A stretch of 64,000 nt of DNA, taken from the NCBI GenBank assembly GCA_024998565.1, contig JACOEM010000015.1, forward strand, positions 19,903-83,902, in the 5' to 3' direction. Source of the DNA: Nitrospira sp. (lineage in GTDB: Bacteria > Nitrospirota > Nitrospiria > Nitrospirales > Nitrospiraceae). The first letter of the stretch is position 1, and every line of letters starts with the position of its first letter. A model generated the notes under the pieces. That model saw only the letters and a program-made list of their open reading frames with translations. It searched no databases and had not been told where the DNA came from. Shown here in pieces: positions 52,446-61,029 of the stretch. Both the position numbers and the translations under genes were made by a program.

Positions 52446-52685
52446 TTATCGGTTTGTCTCTCCGTTAAGTTTGAGCACCAGGTAAGGCGTGAGGTAATAA
52501 CACAAGACTGAAATCATTACGCCCGCCGCGGCGCCGATCAAGCCGCGCACATAGACGCCGAAGAACGGGAGCAGGAAGACAAGAAGGATCATCGCCACTG
52601 CGATGCGCTTATGCCGTTCATAAAAGGCGGTGCGTCGCGCCGGAGTGAGCGAGTCGGAGAAAGATACGGGAGATGGCACTGCCAT
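52446..52685 (-). CDS. Small membrane protein of unknown function, 79 aa
   Basis: A soluble basic N-terminus ('LTPARRTAFYERHKRIAV') precedes two membrane helices ('MILLVFLLPFFGVYVRGLIG', 'GVMISVLCYYLTPYLVLKL'), a hairpin topology. No family recognised. The ribosome-binding site is weak (AAGGA at long spacing). It could be an accessory subunit or a small membrane regulator; no neighbour gives a clue. Confidence 0.5.
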   Translation of the reverse strand: MAVPSPVSFSDSLTPARRTAFYERHKRIAVAMILLVFLLPFFGVYVRGLIGAAAGVMISVLCYYLTPYLVLKLNGETNR

Positions 52686-52778
52686 GAGATTGCGCTATTC
52701 CTTTTCTGCCGGATTGCGTGTAAGAACGTGCATCCCCGACATGCACGGGGCGTATTCATTTAACACGGGAGGCTGGTT

Positions 52779-52877
52779 ATGGCGAAGGGCATGCAGCAGA
52801 AAAAAGCGACCAAGAAGAAGCCGGCGAAGACGATGATGGAAAAACGCGCGGAAAAGAACGCGAAGAAGGGCCGCTGA
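52779..52877 (+). CDS. Very small, highly basic protein, 32 aa
   Basis: ATG at 52779, TGA at 52875-52877. The peptide begins MAKGMQQKKATKKKPAKTMM and continues with Glu/Lys/Arg/Ala (EKRAEKNAKKGR); about 14 of 32 residues are Lys or Arg and there are no aromatic residues. GGGAGG six bases before the ATG is a good ribosome-binding site, which argues for a real gene although it is short. The composition resembles small basic proteins that bind nucleic acid or ribosomes; no family can be assigned with certainty. Confidence 0.6.
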   Translation: MAKGMQQKKATKKKPAKTMMEKRAEKNAKKGR

Positions 52878-52924
52878 TCCGGTTTCGTTCCTGCATCAGC
52901 GCCGCCCGATGATGGCGACGCGTA

Positions 52925-52974
52925 CCTGTGTGACCGGAGGGGCGCCGGACCGCATGCCTTTCCGGTCACGCAGG
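52925..52974. repeat. 14-bp inverted repeat between convergent genes
   Basis: CCTGTGTGACCGGA (52925-52938) pairs with TCCGGTCACGCAGG (52961-52974) with one G-T mismatch; the 22-base loop is GC-rich. It lies between the rightward small basic gene and the leftward secreted-protein gene, so it probably blocks or ends transcription both ways, although neither side has a U-run. Confidence 0.55.
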
Positions 52975-53000
52975 CGGTCGACCGTTCTCCGGCGCCCGCC

Positions 53001-53519
53001 TCAACGCAACTTCTGCAGGACCCCCTCCGCGACAACGGCGTCCGGATCGCCTCCTACCATCAAGTCCTTGTCGCCGAAGTGAGAGATCGAACTGGTGGTC
53101 ACCCGCATCTTGAGGCCGCCGGGGACGAGGGCATATTCGAACAGCGCCGCTTCCTGCCGTTGATCCAGATAGCCTTGGCTTGCCCGCTCGAAGGAGCCGA
53201 CGATCCCGACCGACAATCGCCCCTGCCCCCGCTCGACACGCTTCACGACCATCCGTTGTACGCCGCCTCCCGGTGGAACGTATTCCACCGTTTGACCGAC
53301 CTGCGACAGCTCCACTTGCCGCGTCAGTCCCTTGTTGTTGGTGTACGAGTAGAGGGGAAAGCCCTGCGGGCTGAAATCGATTTGCACTTCGGCCTGGCTG
53401 CCGTCGGCACTGCTGAGCAGCCCTTTCCAGGCGCCGGTCAGGTCTGCCGCTTCAATGGCGTCGGACATGAGCAGCGCCATGACCATCATTGTCATGCCGA
53501 TCAGCCGCTTCATCTTCAT
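53001..53519 (-). CDS. Secreted protein of unknown function, 172 aa
   Basis: A signal peptide (MKMKRLIGMTMMVMALLMSD, cleavage near AIEAA) precedes a beta-rich domain: 'DLTGAWKGLLSSADGSQAEV', 'FSPQGFPLYSYTNNKGLTRQ', 'VEYVPPGGGVQRMVVKRVER' and 'LFEYALVPGGLKMRVTTSS'. The start 'LTGxWxG' and the strand pattern resemble small lipocalin-like or calycin-type barrels, but this is a guess. No cysteine in the mature part. It is likely periplasmic. The metacaspase-like gene lies 27 bases upstream in the same direction, so they may be one transcript. Confidence 0.7.
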   Translation of the reverse strand: MKMKRLIGMTMMVMALLMSDAIEAADLTGAWKGLLSSADGSQAEVQIDFSPQGFPLYSYTNNKGLTRQVELSQVGQTVEYVPPGGGVQRMVVKRVERGQGRLSVGIVGSFERASQGYLDQRQEAALFEYALVPGGLKMRVTTSSISHFGDKDLMVGGDPDAVVAEGVLQKLR

Positions 53520-53546
53520 GACTTTCCTTCCTGTCGGTCGTTGTCG

Positions 53547-54458
53547 TCACACCGTGAAGGGTCGCTGGCGCACGAAACGCGCGGCTGCCCCGAGGGTAAA
53601 GAGATTCGGAGACTGGCTGGCCGGCAATCCCGCCTTGATGGCGGCGTGGAACTTGGCATAGTTCCCGCTGTAGTTCCCATGGTTCCAGACCTTCAGCAAC
53701 TGTTCGGTGAACGCGCCGTTCTGCTCGCCATCCATGGAGGTTTGGTTATCCTGGCAGCCCGAGATGAGAAGCACCGATGCCTTGAAGTCTTTCGCGATCG
53801 CCGTCAAGCGCGGACTGACGGCTAGTTGGGCGAGCACGCTATCCGGATCGGCCACAGAGGCCTTGCCGGCCGCTTTGGCGACGTTCTGCTGCAAGGTATC
53901 GTAGAACTTCTGGTGCTCGCGATAGGTGCGGAGGCCGACGGAGATCGGCATCATTTTCGAGCGCCTGATCGATGTGTTGGGATCGAACTGCGGGGGCATG
54001 TTGCGGGTGACGGTGCCGCTATGGCAGCTGTCGGAGAACACCAGAATTCGCACGCCCGCCGCGAAGCGGCTCAATTCGAAGTACAACTCATCGTCGATCA
54101 GCTGGCCGTCGTACAAGCACCAGGTTTCGTCCTGCTTGTCCGCTTCCTCACCGGTGACGTCGGGGACCTGTCCGCCGTGGCCTGAATAGGTCAGAAAAAA
54201 GAGATCGCCCTTCCGCAGTGTCTTTGCGGCCTTGCGCATGGCCGCCAGGGTCTTGGCGCGTGTTCCCTTCTTGGTCAGCAGCACCGTGGATTTCATGCCG
54301 CGCGAGGCGGCGATCGCCGCCATATCCTTGGCATCGAACTCACAGGCCGCCAGGTCGCCGCTCCAGCCACCGTATGCGGCGGGGCTCACGGCGTTCAGGC
54401 CGATGTGCAGGGATAGGCCCTTCGGTTTGCTGCTGGATGACGACGTGGTCGTTGCCAT
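53547..54458 (-). CDS. Metacaspase-like (peptidase C14) caspase-family protease
   Basis: 303 residues. A short Ser-rich N-terminus precedes a p20-type caspase domain: '[17 protein letters not shown]' strand, '[20 protein letters not shown]', catalytic His in '[14 protein letters not shown]' and catalytic Cys in '[16 protein letters not shown]'. The acidic residues for basic P1 specificity are plausible ('[15 protein letters not shown]'). No signal peptide, repeats or death-fold domain is seen, so it is a stand-alone cytoplasmic protease. The ATG at 54458 has AAGGAGG five bases upstream. It has a promoter at 54522-54550 and lies about 0.7 kb from cas3, in the opposite direction. Confidence 0.88.
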   Translation of the reverse strand: MATTTSSSSSKPKGLSLHIGLNAVSPAAYGGWSGDLAACEFDAKDMAAIAASRGMKSTVLLTKKGTRAKTLAAMRKAAKTLRKGDLFFLTYSGHGGQVPDVTGEEADKQDETWCLYDGQLIDDELYFELSRFAAGVRILVFSDSCHSGTVTRNMPPQFDPNTSIRRSKMMPISVGLRTYREHQKFYDTLQQNVAKAAGKASVADPDSVLAQLAVSPRLTAIAKDFKASVLLISGCQDNQTSMDGEQNGAFTEQLLKVWNHGNYSGNYAKFHAAIKAGLPASQSPNLFTLGAAARFVRQRPFTV

Positions 54459-54521
54459 ACGTACCTCCTTGGTCGGTGGGACAGGGTCAGGATGAACAAG
54501 ACGATGCAAAAATATGGCGGT

Positions 54522-54550
54522 ACGGTAGTCCTTAAGGAGAAATCTGTCAA
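54522..54550 (-). promoter_or_regulatory. Sigma70-type promoter for the metacaspase-like gene
   Basis: Minus strand: TTGACA (54550-54545), 17 bases, TACCGT (54527-54522). The leader to the ATG at 54458 is about 55 bases. Confidence 0.55.
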
Positions 54551-54690
54551 CGGAGAAGGAGGGGAGAATGCCGGTATTTCAAGCGTGTCGGCGTTTGGAA
54601 CGTCGTGTCGTGAGAAAAAACGAGATCGCCCGAAACTGTGACCCCGGATGTCACACCGCAGTGGTAGGGTCGGGCGAATGCGCAGAGCAA

Positions 54691-54806
54691 ATGGCTTATG
54701 GCATATGGCCGATAGTAAGAGCGGGTAGGCCAGGCCACGTTTCTTGTGACGCATCGTTCGGGTATCCCGGGAATGTTCAATGCTCAATTCACAATGTTCA
54801 TTGAAC
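54691..54806. repeat. Two heptamer-phased degenerate tandem repeats
   Basis: First array: ATGGC at 54691, 54698 and 54705, each separated by two variable bases (period 7). Second array, 54772-54806: AATGTTC, AATGCTC, AATTCAC, AATGTTC, ATTGAAC (five units of 7; the last pairs with the first as an inverted repeat). They lie in the 490-base gene-poor region between the metacaspase start and the small ORF at 54949. The rest of that region holds only the metacaspase promoter and the dyad at 54847. Confidence 0.55.
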
Positions 54807-54846
54807 GTCTGCCTGCAAGACGAGAGACGCGTCACGAAGTAGAGGC

Positions 54847-54864
54847 CCTAGGTATTTATCTAGG
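54847..54864. promoter_or_regulatory. CCTAG-N8-CTAGG dyad, possible operator
   Basis: CCTAG (54847-54851) and CTAGG (54860-54864) with an AT-rich centre (GTATTTAT), about 85 bases before the GTG at 54949. Centre-to-centre spacing is 13 bases, typical of LuxR/NarL- or TetR-size operators. The binding factor is unknown. Confidence 0.35.
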
Positions 54865-54948
54865 ATGGAATGTCGAACTTTGCGCGGGACGGCTACGGCA
54901 ATTCTTGCTACAGTGCGCTGCCCTCTACAGCCGGTCACGGGAGGATAC

Positions 54949-55197
54949 GTGATACATCGACGCAACCTCTGCCGGGCACTAGCAGCCCTGGCGCTTGTCG
55001 GACTATCCAGCCCGTTTCAGAAACTCGCCGCCGCGGAGGAACATTCACAGCCAACATCGCGCGCGCAACCTGACAGAGCCCACGAAGGTGGGCAGGAGAA
55101 GTGGGTTGTCTGTATCTCAAAACGTCAGGAACTATGTGAACCTGTGACGTTTTTGAGAGCATCTCGTCGCATAAACCAATTCTATTCAAATATGTAG
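54949..55197 (+). CDS. Small putative secreted protein, 82 aa
   Basis: GTG at 54949 with GGGAGG just upstream. The N-terminus looks like a signal peptide ('RRNLCRALAALALVGLSSPF', cleavage near KLAAAEE). The mature part is short and polar, with two cysteines ('WVVCISKRQELCEPVTF') and an ending 'RRINQFYSNM'. It stops four bases before the cas3 start. Two hairpins overlap its second half, which is unusual for coding sequence, so it may be a real secreted peptide gene, a truncated gene disrupted when the cas locus arrived, or non-coding leader. Confidence 0.45.
   Translation: MIHRRNLCRALAALALVGLSSPFQKLAAAEEHSQPTSRAQPDRAHEGGQEKWVVCISKRQELCEPVTFLRASRRINQFYSNM
55078..55157. promoter_or_regulatory. 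Two hairpins immediately upstream of cas3
   Basis: Hairpin 1: GCCCAC-GAAG-GTGGGC (55078-55093). Hairpin 2: CTCAAAACGTCA (55116-55127) with TGACGTTTTTGAG (55145-55157), 12 bp with one bulged A and a 17-base loop. They end 43 bases before the cas3 ATG. They could be a terminator for the upstream small gene, an operator for the cas promoter, or a 5'-UTR structure. Confidence 0.5.
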
Positions 55198-55200
55198 GCG

Positions 55201-57843
55201 ATGGATCACGCGTTACGAAATCTTTGGGCAAAAACGTCAAGGGAGGAGGGCGATCGGTGGCACCCCCTGATCCTGCACATGCTGGACGTGGCTGCAAGTG
55301 CAGAGGCCCTTCTGCACCGCGAACCGGAGTCGACTCGTTCAAGGATGGGCGCGATCTTAGGATTGCCGTGGGAGCTAGCAAGGCCTTGGCTGTTATTTTT
55401 GGTGGCTTGCCATGACTTGGGTAAGGCTTGCCCAGGCTTTCAGTGCAAATGGCAGAATTTGTCTGGCCTGGATGCAGGAAGAAGCCCCAATACCGACATC
55501 AATCACGCCTTTGTGAGTCAGATCGAGTTGGGCTCCTGGCTTATAGACCAGGGATGGCCAGATCAATTGGCAGAATTAGTAGCCGATGCCGTGGGATGCC
55601 ATCACGGAGAGAGAGCTGCTCCAAGCATCCTAAATCATCTGATGGGGGATCGGAGGGCTACTGGAAAACCTGGGTGGAGGGATGTGCGCCATGGACTCAT
55701 AGAAAATCTTCTAGATGTTCTCAAGCCGACGACTAGGCCCACAAAGGAAACTCTATCTGGCCCTGACTTCATGCTGTTGTCGGGGCTCACGAGTTTTGCC
55801 GATTGGATCGGTTCAAACGAAGAGGAGTTTCCCTTTGGAAGGCCCGCAGACTGCAGCGACTTGAACGCGTGGTTCGAGTCGCGAAGAACTCGTGCCGAAC
55901 GAGCGTTAAATGCCATGGGATGGGGGCACAGAACCCCGTTGACCCAAGAGCCAAAGTCCTTCACGGATGTGTTTGGCTTTGCGCCGCGTCCATTACAGCA
56001 AACCGTTGCCGAGGCTCTGACCGAATTGGAAGCCCCTGCCATTCTGCTCTTAGAGGCTCCAATGGGTGAGGGCAAGACCGAAGCAGCGTTCTTTGCTCAT
56101 CTTGAATTACAGAGGAGATTTGGGCATCGCGGTTTGTATGTAGCCCTGCCGACGAAAGCTACGGGCAATGCGATGTTCACGCGAACACTCAAATTCCTGC
56201 GTGACCAGGGAATTAAGAGAAATCTCGATATCCAGCTGGTACATGGTGGCGCATTACTTAACAATGCATTTCAGGACTTGAAAGTGTCTGGCATCTGGGA
56301 CGAGAAGGAAGGGCAGGTAAGAGCCGGGGAATGGTTTACGAATAAGAAGCGGGCGTTACTCTCTGAGTATGGAGTGGGAACGATAGATCAGGCTCTGTTG
56401 CCCATTCTTCCGGTGCGGCACAACTTTGTCCGTCTCTGGGGGCTCGCGAATCGAGTGGTCGTTTTTGATGAAATTCATGCCTATGACGCCTATACGGGCA
56501 CACTCCTCATTCACCTGTTGCGCTGGCTTCTCGCACTTGGAACATCCGTAGTTCTTCTTTCCGCGACGCTGCCACCATCGATTCGTCGAAAATTAGCCAC
56601 TGTCGTAACCACAACATGGCTTGAGCAAGAGGTGGAGTATCCGCGCCTATCTGTTTTTCAACATGGTGAGAAAGTACGCCAGAAACATTTTCAGGCTGAT
56701 CCGGCACGTCGCCAAACAGTGCGACTGCAAATTCTTCCCCCGACCTTACCCGAAATGCGTGTCGCCCTAGAGGCGCACCTTACTATGGGGGGAATGGGCC
56801 TGGTTCTCCTCAATACGGTTCAACGGGCCCAGGACCTATACCGGCTATTTCCCGACGGTGAGCCTGTGAGGCGGGGAGATCAACATGTTGGCAAGCGCCT
56901 GGTAGATGGAACGGAAGTCTTCCTCTTTCATGCTCGCTTTCCGGCAGACATGCGACAACAGCGTGAACAGCAGGCGCTAGAGGCCTTTGGAGTATCTACC
57001 CATCGAACCGGCCGAAAAATTCTGATCGCGACTCAAGTGGCAGAGCAAAGCCTTGATGTGGATTTTGATGTGATCGCGACTGACCTTGCACCCATCGATC
57101 TTGTGCTCCAACGTGCAGGGCGGCTGTGGAGACATGCGCGGTCAGTCAGGCCGATGGTCGAACCGTTTCTTCTGGTCGCGGGGCTTGCCGGCGACGCACC
57201 TCCCTCGTTTGGAAAACCGCTCTGGTGGGGCAAGGTCTACAGCGAGGACATCCTGTTGCGTACGTGGAACCTCCTGCGAGGGAAGCAGCAATTCACACTT
57301 CCGGATGAGATCGATGCTCTTGTTCAGGCGGTGTACGAGGAGCAGGTCGGCGTGCCTGAGTCAGTGCAGGATCGATTGGACAAAGCTTTGATGACCAGCG
57401 ATGGAAAGATGATTGCTCATACAGGGCAGGCAAATCAGGCCATCATAGGCTTTCCCAATGACGCGTCTTGGAACGATCCCGCGCGATTTGTACTCTACGA
57501 CGAAGATGAGCCGGGCGTGCATCGCACCCTCATGGCACAGACCAGGCTGGGTGAAGATTCGGTTGTTGTGATTCCCTTGTGGTCGGAAGACAGCTACGAC
57601 TCTAATGTCATTCCGGATTTCGATCAGTCAAAAACGTGGTTCCTTCGCGCCATGAGTCTCACACGAGATGGTGTAGTCCAAAAACTTAGAAAGTTGGGAG
57701 TGCCGGAGGGCTGGAAGGAGTCGCCGCTCCTGCGTAACTGCTTCCCGCTGCGGCTAAGCGAGGATGGTCGATGGATTGAGAATGCTACCGTGCGACTTGA
57801 TAACGACTTGGGACTGGTGTACGAGGCAAAGGAGAGCGAATGA
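55201..57843 (+). CDS. cas3: Type I-E CRISPR nuclease-helicase Cas3
   Basis: 880 residues. The N-terminal HD nuclease (1-240) has 'HPLILHMLDVAASAEALL', the HD pair in 'VACHDLGKACPGFQ' and 'AVGCHHGERAAP'. The SF2 helicase follows: Walker A 'LEAPMGEGKTEAAFFAHLE', DEIH box 'VVVFDEIHAYDAYTG', motif III 'LLSATLPPSIRR', and motif VI in 'LVLQRAGRLWRHAR'. After Cascade finds target DNA, Cas3 unwinds and cuts it. Its stop overlaps the cse1 start by four bases. No strong ribosome-binding site is seen. Base composition here is visibly less GC-rich than in the housekeeping genes. Confidence 0.95.
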   Translation: MDHALRNLWAKTSREEGDRWHPLILHMLDVAASAEALLHREPESTRSRMGAILGLPWELARPWLLFLVACHDLGKACPGFQCKWQNLSGLDAGRSPNTDINHAFVSQIELGSWLIDQGWPDQLAELVADAVGCHHGERAAPSILNHLMGDRRATGKPGWRDVRHGLIENLLDVLKPTTRPTKETLSGPDFMLLSGLTSFADWIGSNEEEFPFGRPADCSDLNAWFESRRTRAERALNAMGWGHRTPLTQEPKSFTDVFGFAPRPLQQTVAEALTELEAPAILLLEAPMGEGKTEAAFFAHLELQRRFGHRGLYVALPTKATGNAMFTRTLKFLRDQGIKRNLDIQLVHGGALLNNAFQDLKVSGIWDEKEGQVRAGEWFTNKKRALLSEYGVGTIDQALLPILPVRHNFVRLWGLANRVVVFDEIHAYDAYTGTLLIHLLRWLLALGTSVVLLSATLPPSIRRKLATVVTTTWLEQEVEYPRLSVFQHGEKVRQKHFQADPARRQTVRLQILPPTLPEMRVALEAHLTMGGMGLVLLNTVQRAQDLYRLFPDGEPVRRGDQHVGKRLVDGTEVFLFHARFPADMRQQREQQALEAFGVSTHRTGRKILIATQVAEQSLDVDFDVIATDLAPIDLVLQRAGRLWRHARSVRPMVEPFLLVAGLAGDAPPSFGKPLWWGKVYSEDILLRTWNLLRGKQQFTLPDEIDALVQAVYEEQVGVPESVQDRLDKALMTSDGKMIAHTGQANQAIIGFPNDASWNDPARFVLYDEDEPGVHRTLMAQTRLGEDSVVVIPLWSEDSYDSNVIPDFDQSKTWFLRAMSLTRDGVVQKLRKLGVPEGWKESPLLRNCFPLRLSEDGRWIENATVRLDNDLGLVYEAKESE

Positions 57844-59360
57844 GCCGTTTCAACCTAATTGACGAGAAGTGGATTCCGGTTCGTTTTCTCGATGGAAGCC
57901 GACAGGAGTTGGGGACCCAAGATACCCTGTTGCGGGCTCGGGAAATCGCGGCTATTGAACATCAGTCACCACTGGTCGTGGCTGCTCTGCACCGATTCTT
58001 GCTCGCCGTCTTGTACCGAGCATTGGAGGGACCGACTGACATCGATCAAGCCAAAAATCTGTTCAGGGATGGACTGCCTAGTGAAAAAGTCAGAGCCTAT
58101 CTAAGAAAATGGAAAGATCGCTTCTGGTTGTTCGATGAGAAGTATCCGTTTGGACAGATTCCAAACTTTGAACCAAGTACATGGAGATCTTGGACCGTAC
58201 TTGCCGCCGAGCACAATGCTGACAATGCTAAGGTGTTGTTCGATCATGTGGACGTTGAGGCCCCGGGGACCATTTCTGAATCTGCTGCTGCTTGCTGGAT
58301 TCTAGCCACCCAAACTTTCTCCGTGAGTTGTGGCAAGAGCGAACTTGCTCATACTGGCACAGCTCCTTCTGCCACGGCTGCAATTATTCTACCTCTGGGG
58401 GTTGATCTTCAGGACACCCTACTTTTTGCTCTCATCCCAGAAAATAGAGAAATAGCTGGTGGCGACCGTCCTCTATGGGAACGAGAACCAGAAGCGGTTG
58501 ATGCATTGCGACAGGGAGTTAAGAGAGCATCAAGTGGCTTTGCCGACCGGTACACCTGGCGAATCAGGTCTATCCGCTTAGCTCAAGACAATTTCGGTCG
58601 TGTCGAAAAGCTGGCGTTCGCTTCCGGCGTTGAAGACTCCTCTGTGGATCAGGTGGATCCTATGCTGAGCTATAGAATCCATGACAAGCACGGGAAATTG
58701 CCCATACAGTTTCGAGACCGAGGTCTATGGCGAGACTTTGATTCGCTGCTACCCGACCAGTCTCAATTGGCACCCCAAGTGATTGAGCACGCACTTAGAC
58801 TAACTCGGTCAAATTTGGCGCGGTTCCCGAGATCGGTATTGGTTCTCGGTCAAGCGAACAACAAAGCAAAGATCGAGTATTGGCGTATGGAGAGGTTCGC
58901 GCTGCCGGAGGCACTAACTGGCAATCGTTCCGTCCGAACAGAAATACGACAGCTTCTTCAGGAAGCAGAGGACGTACAGAAATATCTCTGGCTGGCATGT
59001 CGATCCTACGCCCGCAATCTTCTCAGTCGAGGAGAACGAGAGCCCGACGCTAGCGATGTTAAGAAATTCGTAGTTCAAATGCCCACAGACTCTCTGTACT
59101 GGTCTGTCTTGGAGGCCCGTTTTCATGAGATTTTGCAGCAGTACTCCTTTGACCGCGACCCCGAGGATATTCGCTGTCAGTGGTTGCGGTTTGTCAAAGA
59201 TGCGTTGATTCAATCTTGGGAGCAACATCGTATCTCGGTATCTACAAGCGATGCGTGGGCCATCCGCGCGTTGGTGAAAGCTGAAGGGCCTGTGCGGGCT
59301 AAGTTGAGAGAACTCGACGAGCAAATCCTTAAACTCACACCGACAATGGAGGGAGCATGA
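57840..59360 (+). CDS. casA: Cascade large subunit Cse1 (CasA, Cas8e)
   Basis: 506 residues, close to the 502 of E. coli Cse1. N-terminal 'FNLIDEKWIPVRFLDGSRQE' and the internal 'FWLFDEKYPFGQIPNF', 'TQTFSVSCGKSELAHTGT' and 'ILPLGVDLQDTLLFALIP' are typical of the family. It recognises the PAM and recruits Cas3. It overlaps cas3 and cse2 by four bases each, so the subunits are translationally coupled. Confidence 0.95.
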   Translation: MSRFNLIDEKWIPVRFLDGSRQELGTQDTLLRAREIAAIEHQSPLVVAALHRFLLAVLYRALEGPTDIDQAKNLFRDGLPSEKVRAYLRKWKDRFWLFDEKYPFGQIPNFEPSTWRSWTVLAAEHNADNAKVLFDHVDVEAPGTISESAAACWILATQTFSVSCGKSELAHTGTAPSATAAIILPLGVDLQDTLLFALIPENREIAGGDRPLWEREPEAVDALRQGVKRASSGFADRYTWRIRSIRLAQDNFGRVEKLAFASGVEDSSVDQVDPMLSYRIHDKHGKLPIQFRDRGLWRDFDSLLPDQSQLAPQVIEHALRLTRSNLARFPRSVLVLGQANNKAKIEYWRMERFALPEALTGNRSVRTEIRQLLQEAEDVQKYLWLACRSYARNLLSRGEREPDASDVKKFVVQMPTDSLYWSVLEARFHEILQQYSFDRDPEDIRCQWLRFVKDALIQSWEQHRISVSTSDAWAIRALVKAEGPVRAKLRELDEQILKLTPTMEGA

Positions 59361-59875
59361 GCAGATTCATTGAGTGGTTGGAGGAGCTCAATAAAAAGGA
59401 CACCAAAGTGCGGGCCGTGCTACGGCGCAGCTTGGCGTTTGAGCCGGGGACTTTCGTGCCCGCCTACCCTTACGTTGAGCCGTTTGTGAAGGGCGAAAGC
59501 GACCCATGGCGAAGGGAGATGCACTACCTGGTTGCAGGTCTTTGGGCCGCCCACTGGCGGGAGGGTCGACCGGATAGCCTGATTTCCATTGGAAGGGCGT
59601 GCGCCGCGCATCAGGCGGCTAGCGGGTCGACCAGCACCGAACGGCGCTTCATTACACTGCTTGATTCCGATGGCGATCAGTTGCCGCACCATCTGCGTCA
59701 GATGATTGCGCTGCTTAAAGATCAACCCATAGATTTCGATGCGCTTCTGAGCGGTCTGCTGTATTGGAACGATGATCGGAGGCGTACTCAGAACGGGTGG
59801 GCGCAAGACTTCTATCGAAACCTGGAAGACGATACAGAAACGGAACTGACTACCCCGGAGGAATTGCCAGCATGA
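59357..59875 (+). CDS. casB: Cascade small subunit Cse2 (CasB, Cas11e)
   Basis: 172 residues, all-helical. The motif '[17 protein letters not shown]' with 'YPYVEPFV' and the later '[20 protein letters not shown]' and '[20 protein letters not shown]' fit Cse2, which forms the belly of Cascade and stabilises the R-loop. The basic N-terminal half should contact nucleic acid. It overlaps both neighbours by four bases. Confidence 0.94.
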   Translation: MSRFIEWLEELNKKDTKVRAVLRRSLAFEPGTFVPAYPYVEPFVKGESDPWRREMHYLVAGLWAAHWREGRPDSLISIGRACAAHQAASGSTSTERRFITLLDSDGDQLPHHLRQMIALLKDQPIDFDALLSGLLYWNDDRRRTQNGWAQDFYRNLEDDTETELTTPEELPA

Positions 59876-61026
59876 AAACCTTGATCGAGATTCACGCGCT
59901 GCAAAATTTTGCTCCCTCGAATTTGAACCGGGACGATACGGGCGCTCCAAAAGATGCGTGGTTTGGGGGAAGCCGCCGTGCGCGGCTCTCTAGTCAATGT
60001 CAGAAGCGGGCGGTTCGCAGCTATTTCGACCAAAAGAGAGAGGAAGGGTTTTTCAGTTCCGAAGAACGCGCAGTCCGAACCAAACGGGTCTATGAAGCCA
60101 TTGCCGATTTGTTAGCTGGCAAGCGCACAAAAGAGGATGCCTTGGCCAAGGCGGAAATAGCCTTGGCATACGTCAAGCTCAAATCCGCTGAAGGAGGCAA
60201 GACCCAATACCTACTCTTTCTTGGACAGAGAGAAGTAGCAGCCTTGGCCGAGGCGATTCACAGGTTCTGGGATCAGATCGTGCCTGAGGCGAAAGATGGT
60301 GGAGAAAAAGCCAAAGGGAAAGGGAAAAAGGCGGTTGCCGGCGGTGCACCGAAAGAAGTTCAGGATCATATCATCGCCATCTTTAACGGCGGCAAGGCTG
60401 TGGATGTGGCCCTCTTCGGCCGAATGCTTGCGGACATGCCGGAGAAGAACCAGCACGCTGCCTGCCAGGTGGCCCACGCGATCTCGACTCACGCAGTCGA
60501 GCGGGAGTTCGATTTCTATACGGCCGTGGATGATTTGAAGCCGGAGGACACGGCTGGGGCGGACATGATGGGAACTGTGGAATTCAACTCGGCCTGTTTT
60601 TACCGCTATGCCGTGGTCGACTGGGAGAAACTAAACGCCAATCTGCAAAGTGACGCAGAGCTTGCGGAGAAGGGGTTGAAGGCATTTCTGGAAGGTTTCG
60701 TTGTTGCCGAACCGACCGGCAAGCAAAACACCTTTGCAGCACACAATCAGCCGGAATTTGTGGCGGTGTCCATTCGTCGCAATACGGCGCCGTCAAATCT
60801 TGCCAATGCCTTTGAGACGGCTCTTCGTGCCCGCAAGGACGAATCACTGACTAGAGTGTCCGCAGAGAAGCTGGTCGATAAATCAAAAAAGCTGCGAGCT
60901 GTGTATGGCGGTGATGGACAGACCTTTGTATTGAATCTCACGGAGACCAAGCTCGATGGGTTTGGAACCTCGGTAAACAGTTTGAAGGAATTGCTGGAGA
61001 AAAGCCTCGCTGCAGTGAAGGAGTAA
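59872..61026 (+). CDS. casC: Cascade backbone subunit Cas7e (CasC, Cse4)
   Basis: 384 residues, slightly longer than the 363 of E. coli Cas7e. The conserved N-terminus '[20 protein letters not shown]' is followed by '[18 protein letters not shown]', the crRNA-contacting block; '[18 protein letters not shown]' and '[20 protein letters not shown]' are also typical. Six copies are expected along the crRNA spacer. An unusual Lys/Gly-rich insertion lies at about residues 140-160 ([14 protein letters not shown]), probably a flexible loop. The ATG at 59872 overlaps the cse2 stop. Confidence 0.95.
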   Translation: MKTLIEIHALQNFAPSNLNRDDTGAPKDAWFGGSRRARLSSQCQKRAVRSYFDQKREEGFFSSEERAVRTKRVYEAIADLLAGKRTKEDALAKAEIALAYVKLKSAEGGKTQYLLFLGQREVAALAEAIHRFWDQIVPEAKDGGEKAKGKGKKAVAGGAPKEVQDHIIAIFNGGKAVDVALFGRMLADMPEKNQHAACQVAHAISTHAVEREFDFYTAVDDLKPEDTAGADMMGTVEFNSACFYRYAVVDWEKLNANLQSDAELAEKGLKAFLEGFVVAEPTGKQNTFAAHNQPEFVAVSIRRNTAPSNLANAFETALRARKDESLTRVSAEKLVDKSKKLRAVYGGDGQTFVLNLTETKLDGFGTSVNSLKELLEKSLAAVKE

Positions 61027-61029
61027 ATC

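Noticed and set aside
54637..54655. TGTGA...TCACA pair resembling a CRP site
   Set aside because: The spacing between half-sites is nine bases, not six, and no promoter of the right position is present.
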